The notes under the pieces were generated by a model. It was not told where the DNA came from. It made no database searches and worked only from the letters and a program-made list of their open reading frames with translations. 64,000 bases of DNA, taken from NCBI GenBank assembly GCA_964023275.1, contig OZ029914.1:18973049-19037048 (forward strand), in the 5' to 3' direction. Source of the DNA: Norana najaformis. Lineage: Eukaryota > Annelida > Clitellata > Crassiclitellata > Hormogastridae. The translations under genes were made by a program, and so were the position numbers. Within the stretch, counting starts at the first letter, position 1, and each line of letters begins with the position of its first letter. Positions 32,072 to 43,169 of the stretch are shown piece after piece.

Positions 32072-35000
32072 GTGAGTTCTTTGATCAAATAAAATTCTAA
32101 ACGAATTATATGTGGTGTAATCACTTTTTATTTTAATTACTAGCCGATAGGACTTCGATCTCATTACTTTCTTTTGCCGGAGAAGGACCTCGACTCATGT
32201 GAGAATTGGTTCACAGAATGTTTTTTTATTAAATAATTTATTATCATACGATTAATTATGATAATATGAAATAAACGATTATATGGAGTTTCATTGTATG
32301 TGGCGATTTACAAGTTGGCTATTCAAACCATGATTGGTTTCAGTATAAGTATCAAAATATGAAACCTGAACTAGACTATTAAATGTAAATTGCAGTAAAT
32401 ATATAGTCAGATATTGAGTCAGAAATCTTATAAATCAAGTATGAATGGTGACAACTTGTAATGTTCAGATTACAAAGTGAAAATGATAGACACTGAATGG
32501 ACTGATCTTAAACCCTTCTGAAAGTGAGTTTCACCTTTTTGGAACTTTACAGCGACTGAAAGATTTAACTCTGATTTCTGTTCTTCTAGGCATCTCTGTC
32601 ATACAATGCAGCTGTGCAGCCTACAATTTGAGTGTTGTGTTTGAATTCAAACTGTCATTCAGTTAACACATTAACTTTATATGTAGGTCAGCCCACTACC
32701 ACATCTGTGACATCTGCAGGATTAGGTACCACGTTCCCTTTTTTGCCCTGGTTTGTTTAGCGAATGCTCTGGTCTGCAACCCTCTTGACTACTGCAACTC
32801 ACGTCTTACTGGCATTCCAAAAGCTAAGTTAATGAAGCTTCAGATCCAAAGTACCTTGGCTAGAGCTACTATTAATAATACTGCAAACTTTGAACAGATA
32901 TCAACAATCCTTAAAGCACTGCCTCGGCTGCCCATAAAAAGCGAATATTTTGCATTAAATTTACAATTTGTGGTCTGTTTCAGGTTGGTTGAACGGTTCC
33001 TGATGGATGGATAGTATCTTTTAAATTGCTGTGATGTTGTGAAAATTAGTAATCGTGGTTGATGAAATCGGAATTGCCTGTATAATACATATGTCACTTT
33101 CTCTTCTTATTAATTATTATTTAGCGACTTCTGTGGCTCCGGTGTCTAATGCATGAGGCATCAACCATGGCACACGAACGTAAAACCATAGTCAAGTCAG
33201 TGCCCAGAAAGTCAGTCCACTCAGCTAAAGTGTAAACAGAAGTGCAGCGGTCCAGCAAGATTACACGTTATTCTCCTGCAACGTATGTTGGTACTTGCTC
33301 TGAATTGGCCCAGGTGGTTGAATATTACATCGATTGCTACCATATTCAGTATTATTTGACTTCACAGTACTTGTCAAAGTTGTATTTGCAGTGCCATGAT
33401 GCAATCTTGTTTCTTTATTGTCTCGTTATTGGTGGCTGCATCTTTCTCTGCTTATTTGTGTGTTTGTTTACTTTTCTGTGTGCCTGTCTCTAATCATTTT
33501 GTGAGTTAGATTGTTTTTCTATTTCTCATTCATTTTGCTGTATCACTTGCCCTTGTTGTCTTTGTGCAACTGTTTTTTTTCTTGTGGAATGTTAATACAT
33601 CTGTATTTTTCTTTGTATCACGTACTGTATGCTGCAGCACATAGTAACTTGTTGATCCTGAGCTCCCATGTGACAGTGTGGGTGTTTTGTGCTTTCTCAT
33701 GCAGTGGACTATCCTTTGGAACAGTCTTCCACTAAAAATACATACTGCTCCACCACAGACTGCTCACGAAACATTTTCAAGCTATTTTAAGTCACACCTT
33801 TTTTAGAAAGAAGGCTGTCTGTTAAATGGCCTTCTTTCAGTGCCTTTACGAGATTTCTAAAGGCACTACATAAATACCCAAGTACATGCATATGGTGGCC
33901 AGTTGGTTGAGCATTCTCTCTAAGTTGAAAATTTAATGTACGGTCTTCTGAACTTGGTGCACAGAGAGATTTTTAAGGAAGACTTTATATTGCTTGAATA
34001 TTTTTTGTGGTGAATGGAGTCACAAACCTGCTCCACAACTTTGCAGCTTAATCATAATCGCAAACTTGAGATTTCTATAACACCCAATGAAAACTAAGTT
34101 GCGAGAAACAGTTTATTCACAAGCGCTCAGTCAAAACAAAATTGTTAGTCAAGTAGAGTTTGGTTCCAGATCAAGATCCACGAGTCAGGCTTAGAGGGAA
34201 CACTCCTTTAGTGTACAGATGTGGGTTTTAACTCCTCCTAAGACAATCATCATGCGTAAGGAGCCTCAGGAATGGTTTCTTTATGAAATTGGTTGATTCT
34301 TTGACTTTAGATGGTAGTGCTGTAGATGTAATTATTTGCAGATTAAAATTGTTTTCTAAGATTAGTTTTTTAGTTTTTGGTTACAGTGGTAACCAATGTT
34401 AAAATTTATAATTGTAACTGAATGGTTTTTTCAGCTGTTAAATTGCTGTTGCTGCCATCTTTTAGTATCTTTTCAATGGTTCATGTATTTGCATTATTCC
34501 TTGACAATTAATGTCACAGTCAACCACAGCAGTTGTCCACATTTGCTCTGACGTTGTTCAAACACAAAACCACCATCAACGACAAAGAAGTTCATGTCGG
34601 TTAGTCAGTCACGATGCATTTAATTGTTTACTTGATTGATTTATTAATTTATTTATTGATTGAATCCTGTATTGAACACTGCAGCTTATTGAAAGACTTC
34701 AAAATGTGAAACCGAATGAACATCAAGTCTCTGAAAGTCGTCTGCCTAATTTCTTGCAGAAGATTTTTAAAATTTTAAATCAATTTCAGGTGAATTTTTA
34801 AATTTTGTTACTAAATGTAATGAATATTTGGAAGATAATTTAAGGTGTATCGGAAATTACCGACATCATGAATGATTGAGGTTCTTAAATTTAAACTGAA
34901 TATCTAAATTATTATTAGCATGGCCACTTAACCTAAGATGTTTACCAAGTCAATTATTATTCTTGAAATCACTGTGTTTCATCTTACATTTCAGATTTCT

Positions 35001-38000
35001 GGGATACTGCAGGTCAAGAAAGGTTCTCGAATATGCATCCGTCATACTACCACCAAGCTCATGCCTGTATATTAGTAAGTCTTGTATTGCTTAATATTGC
35101 TGTAACAACTCCTGTTGAATACTTAACTTGCAACAATGGGTTTTAAAGACTTTGAGAGGTGTACTACCTATTAATGCTGGGTGACTGTACTATTGTACTC
35201 AATAAATAATTAACCTAATAGTATCTGTATTAGTGTGAAACAAGAATGTATGTGTAGCATAAGTTGGGTGAGTAGTAAGGTCTCAGGCTTTTACTGCTGG
35301 GTTTAAGTGAATAGTAAATGCCTTTGTTCAGGTTATTCAGCCAAAGGATATTATAAATAGTTGGCTGCCCCAGTGAAGACTACTGCTGAGGCATGTTATA
35401 AATTTCTATCTCCTTTCTTTAACCAAGCTTTAGAGGTTGATAAAGGTGCTGTGTAAATGGTTTGTTACATTTTTTACATTTATTTACTTGTTTGGCTTTA
35501 TACTTTTTTCTTATTATGTTCTTAAAGTCAGTATTTCTGAATGTCTGAATGTGAAGTAATAATAATCTGGTAATTCTAAGTAAAGTAAAAAAGAAAAGCG
35601 GTACTTGTTTGTAATTTCACTGTGTCTTTTTTTGTTAATTAAGGTGTTTGACATTACTCGAAAAGTCACGTATAAGAATCTGCCAAAATGGTACATGGAA
35701 CTTCGAGATTATCGACCAGAAATTCCATGTCTCTGTGCGGCAAACAAAATAGATGGTGAGTTCATGTGTGGGACGATTTAGCAGTATCAGAAGGTTCAAA
35801 CCAAATCCATTTGTATTTCTAATTTACAATACATTATATTTCTTTAGCTTATTGGTCTAAATGAGCTTTAAGACCATGTAAACTGCATAGTCAGCACTTA
35901 CATTTATTTACTTAGAAGGCTCTGTATTGTCTAGATGACTAACGAAGTAATATTTTCCCATGAGTCATAACTGGACAAGGGTTGATTAACGGCCTGTTAC
36001 ATTTGTAAAACATTGTTAAGACTTAGAATATCAGCAGAAGCATTGCATTTTCGTACCTTGTTTTAGTTATCTTGCTCTGCCTTGCTTTGCCTTTTCTTAC
36101 CTTATCTTACCTTACCTTTTCAGTGTCTTACCATGTCAAAGTTTGATTGTTCTTGCTGATGTTTTTGAAATTGTTTGCTGCTACAATGCAGATACATTTC
36201 TACGGTCAGGTGTGCTTTACACTTCACTAGCACAATTACCAGTTTTACAGTTTTACCATTATTACTGCCTAATTGTTAGCACTATTAAACTTAATGTTTT
36301 TGAGAAATTGAGGGACTGATATTCATCAAACCAAAATAAGTAGTCTCTAATTAGACTGTGAAAAAGGTGACAGTTATCATCCATTTATCATTACTTGTTG
36401 GACCTTTGTGCGCCGACATTTGACATTGTAAAGGGCCTTTGAAATAGGTTGTTACTGGCGATGCTGTATAAATTGTTGTAATTACAATTATGGTTTCACT
36501 GTACTGAATTATAACTGTTTTGAATTCATATTTAGTCAGATAGTGCAATAATTCAAACATTTGTATTAAAAAGAAATACAACTGTTTGAAAATTGAATAA
36601 TTATTAGGTTATCAAAATTTTCTCCCTGACTTTGATGATCCAAGCACACCTGCTGTGGCCAGATGTGACACATACATAGTTAAAAACTTGCAAACATTGA
36701 TTTAGCCAATTACTTATAGTAAAAATCACTTTGGCCAAAGAGTGATTCACCTCATTATAGGAATATATTTTTCAAAAATATTGCTGTCAGTATTCCTGTT
36801 CCTTAAACCTGTGTTTATGTGTAAATCACCTTAATCTTGTGCTACAGTCTTGTTGTGTGTGAACTGATATATTCCAGTTGATAATACTGTCACAAAGAAA
36901 AGCTTCAACTTTGCCAAGAAGCATGGAATGCCCTTCTACTTTGTTTCTGCCTCAGATGGGAGTAATGTTGTAAAGGTAAATTTGAAATTCTAATATGACA
37001 CTGGAATAATCAAATTTTAAAGTTGCGGCATGAGTAACTGTACAATTTCTCCATTTGAAATAATAAATATTCAAAAATTTCTAAAGATGCTGTAGTACTA
37101 TAAAAAATTCAGTAGTTTCACTATCTGTATACTTGATGGTGTTACGAGTTTCCTGTAGTACTACTTGTCAGAGTAGTTTGTAACTATTGTTCTGAATTGA
37201 ATATAGAACAGTAGTTAGTTGAAATCTAAAGATTTTATAATGTAGCCATTGGTTTTGACAGCATGCATACAAGAGATGAGATGTTTTGTGTTGGGAGTTT
37301 TGAGTTGCTTTAGAAGGGTGAGGGGCAGAGAGTTCTCAGGGTTTTCAGTACGTGTATGTTTCTGTGTAGTGCTTTCGAGATGCAATACGTGCTGCTGTGG
37401 CCTACAAGAACAACTCAACAGACTTCATGGATGAGATCATGAAGGAACTCGAGGTCTGTTATTATATGTACTTCTACAGATGGTGCTTTTAATGGTGATA
37501 GGCTTGTGGGGAGTCTTTTGATATGAGGAGCATGCTTTGACGATAAACATAGGGTGAGCGATGTATTTGTGTGTGCAGTGACATATTGTTATATCATTTC
37601 AGAGCCACCAGCTGTTCTTTAAGTGATTAACGATGAGACTCTCCCTATCCAAGCACACTCCTTGTTATGGCAGGAGTGCTTTATCCTCAGATGCTGAGTC
37701 CATTTGGGTCTTTGGATATCCTTGTTCTCTTGAAATGGCACTCGGCTTGTCTGACTGTCCTGCACATTGCTTTGTAGTTGGAGTCGTACCATGGAGTAAG
37801 AGGTTGCACCTGGTGCCAACAGAGTGTGATGGTGGCAAGTGGTTGATAATAGAGCCAAGTGAAGAACTGTACAGGTTGAACAGCTCTGCACAGTACAGTT
37901 TGGCCTCTGCAGGTAACTGGCAATGGCAACTGTCGAGCAGGCTTTGGTGGAAGGCTTCCCGATCCAGTTGCCTAATATGGTGACCTCTTTGATGAGGAGG

Positions 38001-39656
38001 CAGGAGTGGAGGAAAGGAATGCTGTAAGTCAGTAGACTGTGATTTGAAACTAATGGAGGCTTGAGAGTGACTGTGACTGGCTGTAGTCATCTCACGTAAT
38101 GACCAGATCAAGACGGCCCTCATGCATATGTGTCATGCGTATGTGTCATGCGTATGTGTAGGCACAGTGATGTGTTTCATACCAAAGCTGGCAATGACTT
38201 GTCTAAGCTGCTTGGCCCAAGGACATCTTGGATCATCCGTCGACGTTAGGGTCTCCTGTCACGACAAGCTGGCTGTTGTAAGTGACCATGTTTTTAAGGA
38301 GGACTGTGAACTCATGTTTAAACATCAAAGATTGAAGCTGTGATCCTAGTCGGTAGATGGTGACTGTAGTGATCACGATGCATGCTGCAGAGAAGGAACT
38401 GAGCACAACCTCAAAAGTTGTGAAGGTTACATCAAGATCTTGGGGTTGTTCTGGACCGGGAACTCTCCTTGACCGATCATGTTAACAGTGTCTCCCGCTC
38501 ATGCTTCTACCACCTTCGTCAGCTTCGTACCATCCGCCGCTCCCTCTCCTTTCATGCCGTTACTACTCTAATTCATGCCCTTATCTGCACCAGGGTGGAC
38601 TTTGGTAACGCTATCTTTGCTGGACTCTCACTTGTCAATATTTCCAAGCTTCAATCTGTTCTCAATGCTTCTGCCCGTCTTATTGGAGGCGTCCCCAGGT
38701 ATGGCCATATAACTTCCTTTATACGGGACACTCTACACTGGCTTCCCATTCAGCAGCGTATCCAGTTCAAGATCCTAACGCTTATGCGTAATTGTCTCGT
38801 TGGCTCTGCTCCATCATATCTTAAGGACTTCTGCATTTCGGTCTCCTTGGTTCCAGGCCGTAGCACTCTCCGGTCGGCCTCCCTTGGACTTCTGACTGTC
38901 CCTCGTATGCGCACTGCTACAGCGCAGTCTAGAAGCTTTGCCTATGTTGGACCCAATAGCTGGAATCGCCTTTCCCGAGAGCTCCGGCTAGTATTCCTCA
39001 GTTTGTCTCTTCCGCAGTTTCGCAAGCGCCTGAAGTCTGTATTATTTGCCAGTGGTTTCACTGGTTCGGGTCGGGAGCGCTTCTGATGAGTCTATTCTTG
39101 AAGTGGCGCTTTATAAATGTCAGATTACAATTACAATTACAATCCACCTTTATCCAGAAAGCAGCCACAGTAAACTTAATTTTATCCACAAAATTTAAGA
39201 AAAATGGGCAAAAACTGTATGAAATAGACATGATGGGTGCAAACATGCCATTTGATACCACCTATTCCAGTGCCAGTGAACTCTGCATCGTAAATGCAAA
39301 GAATTGTTGAACAACTTGTTCTACATTGAACTGTAGTTGAAATCTAAAGATTTGATAACATGTGGCTATCGGTTTTGACAGCATGCATACAAGAGATGAG
39401 AATAAGATTTAAATTGCGTTATTGTACCAGTTTTCGGTTCACGAGTTTTGTTAAGGAACTGATCATCACTGTCATATTATTTTCTTCCTCCTCGATCTTT
39501 CTCCGTTATTTGTTTTGCTTCGCTTCTTCAGGGCATGCATTTCATTGCTTTAGAGAGATTTTGATATTTTGTCATCTTGTGTAACTGCAGAGCATGGACT
39601 TGACCTCTGCTGAAAACGAGGAAGAGGTGAACACAAATACAACGACCTCCAGCTGA
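31977..39656 (+). CDS. RABL2: RABL2, Rab-like GTPase, eight exons, 214 aa
   Basis: RABL2 is a small GTPase of the Rab-like group that binds the IFT-B complex and promotes ciliary and flagellar trafficking. Exons: 31977-32071, 32984-33013, 34520-34599, 34995-35074, 35644-35755, 36878-36975, 37370-37453, 39591-39656; all phases match, total 645 nt. GTPase motifs: P-loop GDSAVGKSK, G3 WDTAGQERF, G4 NKID, G5 SAS. RABL2 hallmarks: KIICLGDSAVGKSK, ERFLMDGYQPQQLSTFALTL, KVTYKNL..WY.ELR..RPEIPC, KSFNFAKK, STDFMDEI. There is no C-terminal prenylation cysteine, as is normal for RABL2. Start: ATG 31977 gives an N-terminus similar in length to known RABL2; in-frame upstream Mets run back into the transposon TIR and are probably 5' UTR. 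Confidence 0.97.
32690..32983 (+). mobile_element. LINE RT C-terminal fragment in RABL2 intron 1
   Basis: The + strand reads '..NALVCNPLDYCNSRLTGIPK', then LQ.Q..LARAT, then LPRLPIK, the conserved '(D)YCN.L..GLP...LQ.VQN.AAR...LHWLPI..R' region of L2/CR1-type LINEs. It is truncated at both ends and its right edge touches exon 2. Confidence 0.8.
32984..33013 (+). CDS. RABL2: RABL2 exon 2 (30-nt micro-exon)
   Basis: Acceptor 'tctgtttcag', donor 'gtatct', phase 2 in and out. Only 30 nt, encoding LVERFLMDG plus split codons, conserved with ERFLMDG of human RABL2. Confidence 0.95.
33125..33225 (+). repeat. Copy of a repeat also in the upstream transposon
   Basis: 'ggtgtctaatgcatgaggca tcaaccatgg' plus 'agtcagtgcccagaaagtcagtccac' match the motif at 31455-31560, which lies inside the TIR element. 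A reverse copy lies near 57975-58045. The family predates, or was captured by, that element. Confidence 0.75.
33690..33890 (+). mobile_element. LINE 3'-end fragment with short hairpin
   Basis: The + strand reads WNSLPLKIHTAPPQTAHETF, then SYFKSHLF, then a 10-bp stem 'gaaagaaggc ... gccttctttc' and 'aggcactacataaatac'. This is the usual RT C-terminus and 3' end of an L2/CR1-type LINE. It lies in RABL2 intron 2. Confidence 0.8.
34050..34195 (-). mobile_element. LINE 3'-end fragment (ATTACG-tail family), CpG-decayed
   Basis: Same body as 59265-59395 ('cttattcacaagcgctcagt caaaacaaaat'). It lies in RABL2 intron 2, antisense. Confidence 0.75.
34520..34599 (+). CDS. RABL2: RABL2 exon 3: switch I region
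   Basis: Acceptor 'atgtcacag', donor 'gttagt', phase 2 in and 1 out. QPQQLSTFALTLFKH is the RABL2 effector region. Confidence 0.96.
34995..35074 (+). CDS. RABL2: RABL2 exon 4: WDTAGQE
   Basis: Acceptor 'acatttcag', donor 'gtaagt', phase 1 in and 0 out. FWDTAGQERFSNMHPSYYHQ, switch II with the catalytic Gln retained. Confidence 0.98.
35644..35755 (+). CDS. RABL2: RABL2 exon 5: NKID
   Basis: Acceptor 'gttaattaag', donor 'gtgagt', phase 0 in and 1 out. It contains VFDITRKVTYKNLPKWYMEL and the guanine-specificity motif ANKID. Confidence 0.97.
35756..36877 (+). other. RABL2 intron 5, no distinct feature
   Basis: AT-rich. A short reversed LINE-like tail may lie at 36420-36495 (aagggcctttgaaataggtt, tataaattgttgtaattac), but it is too decayed to delimit. 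Confidence 0.5.
36878..36975 (+). CDS. RABL2: RABL2 exon 6: SAS (G5) motif
   Basis: Acceptor 'atattccag', donor 'gtaaat', phase 1 in and 0 out. KKSFNFAKKHGMPFYFVSAS. Confidence 0.97.
37370..37453 (+). CDS. RABL2: RABL2 exon 7: C-terminal helix
   Basis: Acceptor 'gtttctgtgtag', donor 'gtctgt', phase 0 in and out. RDAIRAAVAYKNNSTDFMDE corresponds to the RABL2 C-terminal helix. Confidence 0.96.
37615..38130 (-). mobile_element. LINE fragment, linker between endonuclease and RT
   Basis: On the - strand a reading with FHQSLLDSCHCQLPAEAKLY, LFNLYSSSLGSIINHLPP and, in another frame, TPWYDSNYKAMCRTVRQAE matches the segment that precedes RT in L2/CR1-type LINEs. It is frameshifted near 37870. It lies in RABL2 intron 7, opposite to the LINE at 38430. 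Confidence 0.8.
38430..39142 (+). mobile_element. LINE 3' end with ~600-nt open RT C-terminus and ATTACA tail
   Basis: An open stretch (38469-39086, 205 codons) covers the RT C-terminus: SVSRSCFYHLRQLRTIRRSL, ARLIGGVPRYGHITSFIRDT, LHWLPIQQR, RSFAYVGPNSWNRLSRELR, FRKRLKSVLF. It ends 'gcgctttataaatgtcagat' plus (TTACAA)n. It is 5'-truncated but uninterrupted and CpG-rich, hence one of the youngest LINE copies here. It lies in RABL2 intron 7, sense orientation. Confidence 0.93.
39591..39656 (+). CDS. RABL2: RABL2 exon 8: acidic C-terminus and stop
   Basis: Acceptor 'gtgtaactgcag', phase 0, TGA at 39654-39656. SMDLTSAENEEEVNTNTTTS is an acidic tail comparable to the Glu-rich tail of vertebrate RABL2; no prenylation motif. 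Confidence 0.93.
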   Translation, partial: SMDLTSAENEEEVNTNTTTSS

Positions 39657-41830
39657 AAACCTTTGTTGACAAGATTTATAACACACTTCTTCAAGTTTTC
39701 TCTGGCACAAAGCATCAAGGAATCGTTACTGTATGCAAGGATACCAAACGTCTCCTATGAACTGCTTGAGTTGGCCCTTGTCTGCAATCTGACTGCGTTA
39801 TAGATACGTATGAATGACTTATGAGCCAGCATGTTATGTAATTCATTATACATTGACTCACAAGCTGCTTTGTAAGCTAACTTATCTATGAACTTGTGTT
39901 ACTTGATCTGTATATTCAGGTTTTTTGTTGTGAGCTTTGCAAATATTTGCAGTTTTCTTGATAGGGGGAAGTATTGTCTGAATTCAATTCTTCCGATGTA
40001 ACATTTTGTGCCTTTCTATCTTCTCTGATGTAACTTGTTGCATCATTTTTGTCTTCTAGGCCATGCTTCAAGTTTTTTGATCAAGTTTTATGTCTGTGTG
40101 TGCATCTTTCTTTGTAATGCTGTATCCTTCTTGGCCTTGTAATATCTTTATGGCTCTTGTAATGTCTTTCTCTTTAGGCAAGTTTAAGTGTCTGGGTCAT
40201 GCATTGTTTTCTGGATTTTGTTGTGTCTTTTTGGGTCTTGTTAAGTTAACTTTTTGGTTTTGTCCTGAGCCTTCCTAGTCAGCAATAACAAAAATAATTT
40301 TGCAGAAATTTGACATAACTTTGTGTAATATCTTTCCAGGTTTTAAGTTCCAGGCTCATATGCTCTGTTTTGGTCATGGTTTTTGGTTCATGGTTTTAAT
40401 AGAAGCTGTGGACTGACTGAACTTGTGCTATCCCTACCTCTCATTTACTAATGAAGATCCAAAAATATGTCTTGCTGTATGGAACCAAGTATGTTGTAGC
40501 TAGCTGTAGACGTGCTGCCTTTAATCACACTGCCATGCTGTCTCTTGATTCATAATTATAATCGTAATCCTGAGATTTCTACTGTGCCCAACAGAAGCCA
40601 CATCACAGGGACCACCTTATTCACAGGTGCTCAGTCAAAACAAAATCAATAGGCAAAAAGGGTTTGGTTCCAGGTCCAAGTCCAAAAGTCAGTCAGAGAG
40701 ACAGCTTTTAGTTTCTTGCCATTCAGTGCCAAGTTTTACTAAATAGACATTTAAATTTCAGGGTTTTCTGTTTTTCCTTCCCATTTCATGTTTCTAAGCT
40801 TGTTTTCTTTCATTGTACATAAGGGTGATTATTCTAGATGAAACTGCATTAGCTCTAACTAGCTGGGTTTCTTAGTATTTAAGCAACATATGAGTAGCTC
40901 CAAGCTAATAGTATTTTGTCGCTAGTGTAGAGCTAGATGAGGGGTATTGTGATTCAGCTTCACAATGGCCTAAAATGTGATTGACAAATTTTTCCCACTT
41001 TATCATTTGCCAGACCTTTTTTACCATGTTGACTTGTACGATTGTTATCACAGTTAGTCACCAGAATATAAGTCAAACTGTGATGTCATTATCAAAAGCT
41101 GACCTGACCCTTTTTCACATCAAAGGCTGATGGGCAGACCGGAAAGCGACGAGGTTAAACACTGCTGCATGAATTCTCACTGTACACGCTGTTAACTACC
41201 TAAGGTTTCTTGTGATCTAATTGCTAGAGCTAAAGCAATAGGAACAGTGTAAAATATTTTTCAGATGTAAGGTTCTCAATATGTTTCATAAAATAATTTC
41301 ATAACATTTGCCAAGTGAAAAATTTCCCATTTTAAATGAACATGATTTTGTAAACTACTACCTGGCAAAATGCCAAGAAACCTTCTGTTGCAGTTCCCAG
41401 AATTTGTAGTCATGGTAAGTGTTGCAGTTGTATTTTCCCCACACTGTAAATATTTACCTTTGGATTGCCATCTTTGCACTTTATTCCAAACTTGTATATA
41501 TATATATATATAAAATGTATGTTTTGGAAAAACAAATTTATGTAAAACATGTCCACTTATGAAACATTTCCCATTAATTTTACAAATTCACTTTGAAAAG
41601 GTAAAAGTGAACATTTCCAATGTACAGAATTGTTTTTGTGTATACAGTGTTGTATTTATTATGCATAGAGCTTAGTGTGCGCATGTGTTGAAGTATTTCT
41701 CATGGATTGTAGATATATTTGTTTTATTAGGCTTGGTGAATATACTGTGAATTTAACGCTGGAAATTGAGACAAGTGGTCACTCATATTGTTTGGTCAAG
41801 TTGTTGTGACTGGTTTAGAATAAACAGCTG
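39657..41830 (+). other. RABL2 3' UTR and downstream spacer
   Basis: AT-rich, no open gene. A canonical AATAAA at 41819-41824 is one possible end. A (TA)n tract lies at 41494-41513. The actual cleavage site cannot be decided from sequence. Confidence 0.4.
40552..40710 (-). mobile_element. LINE 3'-end fragment (ATTACG-tail family)
   Basis: On the - strand it ends 'tctcaggattacgattataa', with the body 'gagcacctgtgaataaggtg'. Same family as 18722 and 59265. Confidence 0.8.
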
Positions 41831-42436
41831 TGGTCAGTTTCTGGTCACTATCTGTAAACTATCAGGGCTATATGATCATCTGTTATTTCACACTGCTTAC
41901 TTGATTTGTCCGCCTTAGAACAGATCTGAAAAGGAATCTTTTCTGCATTTAAATCGTTATCACAGTGGGTCATAGTAGGATGTTGGTATGGTTTCCAGAG
42001 TGGAGTTAGGGCCAGCAGTGGATCACAGGTTTTGAAATGGGGGAACCAGTAAAAATTTTTGACACAAGCTTTTTCTTTTTTAGTGATAATTAGCACATTT
42101 TGGAGTACTGATTGCCTTTTTGGCAGTGGTTTTACTAACCTCTTTGCTCGCTGCTTCACGATCTCCATTTAAAAAATTCAGTTCTCACGCTTGAGTTCAG
42201 CTTTATGTGAATTTAGGCACACCAAAAATTTTATTCTTTGGGGTCAAGAGTGGGAGAGGCTCAATGCAACTATGCCCTCCATTGTTTTCTTTCCTTCTCT
42301 CCTCTCTACTCTCCTCTCTGCTTTCCTGTGCTTTGCACTCTTCACATCTCACCTCTTCTTTAGACTTCGTTGTTATTCTTTGTCTGTCTGTCTCTCTTTC
42401 TCTGCTCTCCTTTGCGGCGCCTCTCATCTCACCTCT

Positions 42437-42503
42437 CATTTCTCCTTTCACCTCCTCTGTCTCTCCCTCTCTCTGTCTCTCTCTCTGTCTCTCTCTCTGT
42501 CTC

Positions 42504-42581
<78 letters not shown>
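42437..42581. repeat. Polypyrimidine (CT)n tract
   Basis: CTGTCTCT repeats pass into a pure CT array of more than 60 bp (about 42515-42579). It can form triplex DNA. It sits at the transition between the CpG-poor left and CpG-rich right parts of the window. Confidence 0.97.
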
Positions 42582-42582
<1 letters not shown>

Positions 42583-42814
42583 TCTCCACTCCTGCCCTGC
42601 CCTATCCTCTCCTGTTCTCTGTAAGAGGAGAAGGAAGGAGATAAATTCATATGATATAGTAAGCTGTTGTAAATGACGGCAACAGGTGAGTCTGTGTCGT
42701 GTCGATGTAGATAGAGGCTCTTAGACCGAGAGCATGTAGTATTCGCAATTCCCTGAGAGGTCGGTTTCGCAGTCTCTATTCCCATGGTCACTTCTTCAGC
42801 TCGTTATTGGATCA

Positions 42815-42905
42815 TCATGACATCGTTTGCCATCTGTAATTAATTACTGGTGCCGTAATTATAGACTGATGCGCTAATTAGCTCGCGCCGATATTTTACG
42901 AATTG
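42815..42905. promoter_or_regulatory. Candidate cis-regulatory element with clustered TAAT cores
   Basis: Within 60 bp: 'taattaatta', 'taattata' and 'ctaattag', all homeodomain-type cores, plus a CATCTG E-box at 42833. The stretch is not part of any repeat I recognised. Function is inference only. Confidence 0.3.
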
Positions 42906-43169
42906 GGTCAGCAACATCTAATGACAGTTGTATGCTGATACGCAGGAATTATAGGCTTCGGCTACTCGGTTACAGGAGATCGTCGCACTTCCATTATTTG
43001 GTAAGATCTTATCTACTGATTTCTATAGCGCAGATGCAACTTGAAATCCAGTTACTTGCTCGAAGTGTGGTGCCAGTTCCAAGCCTGGATGAAGGAGGAT
43101 GGCGATGCTAGTCGACGCAAAGAGGGATGGTGGCCGATAAAATCTAATGTTCACAAGCCCTACTTTTCA

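Noticed and set aside
42191..42676. Long overlapping ORFs on both strands (up to 161 aa) over the CT tract
   Set aside because: Translation is Ser/Leu or Arg/Glu dipeptide repeat produced by the microsatellite; no splice context or domain.
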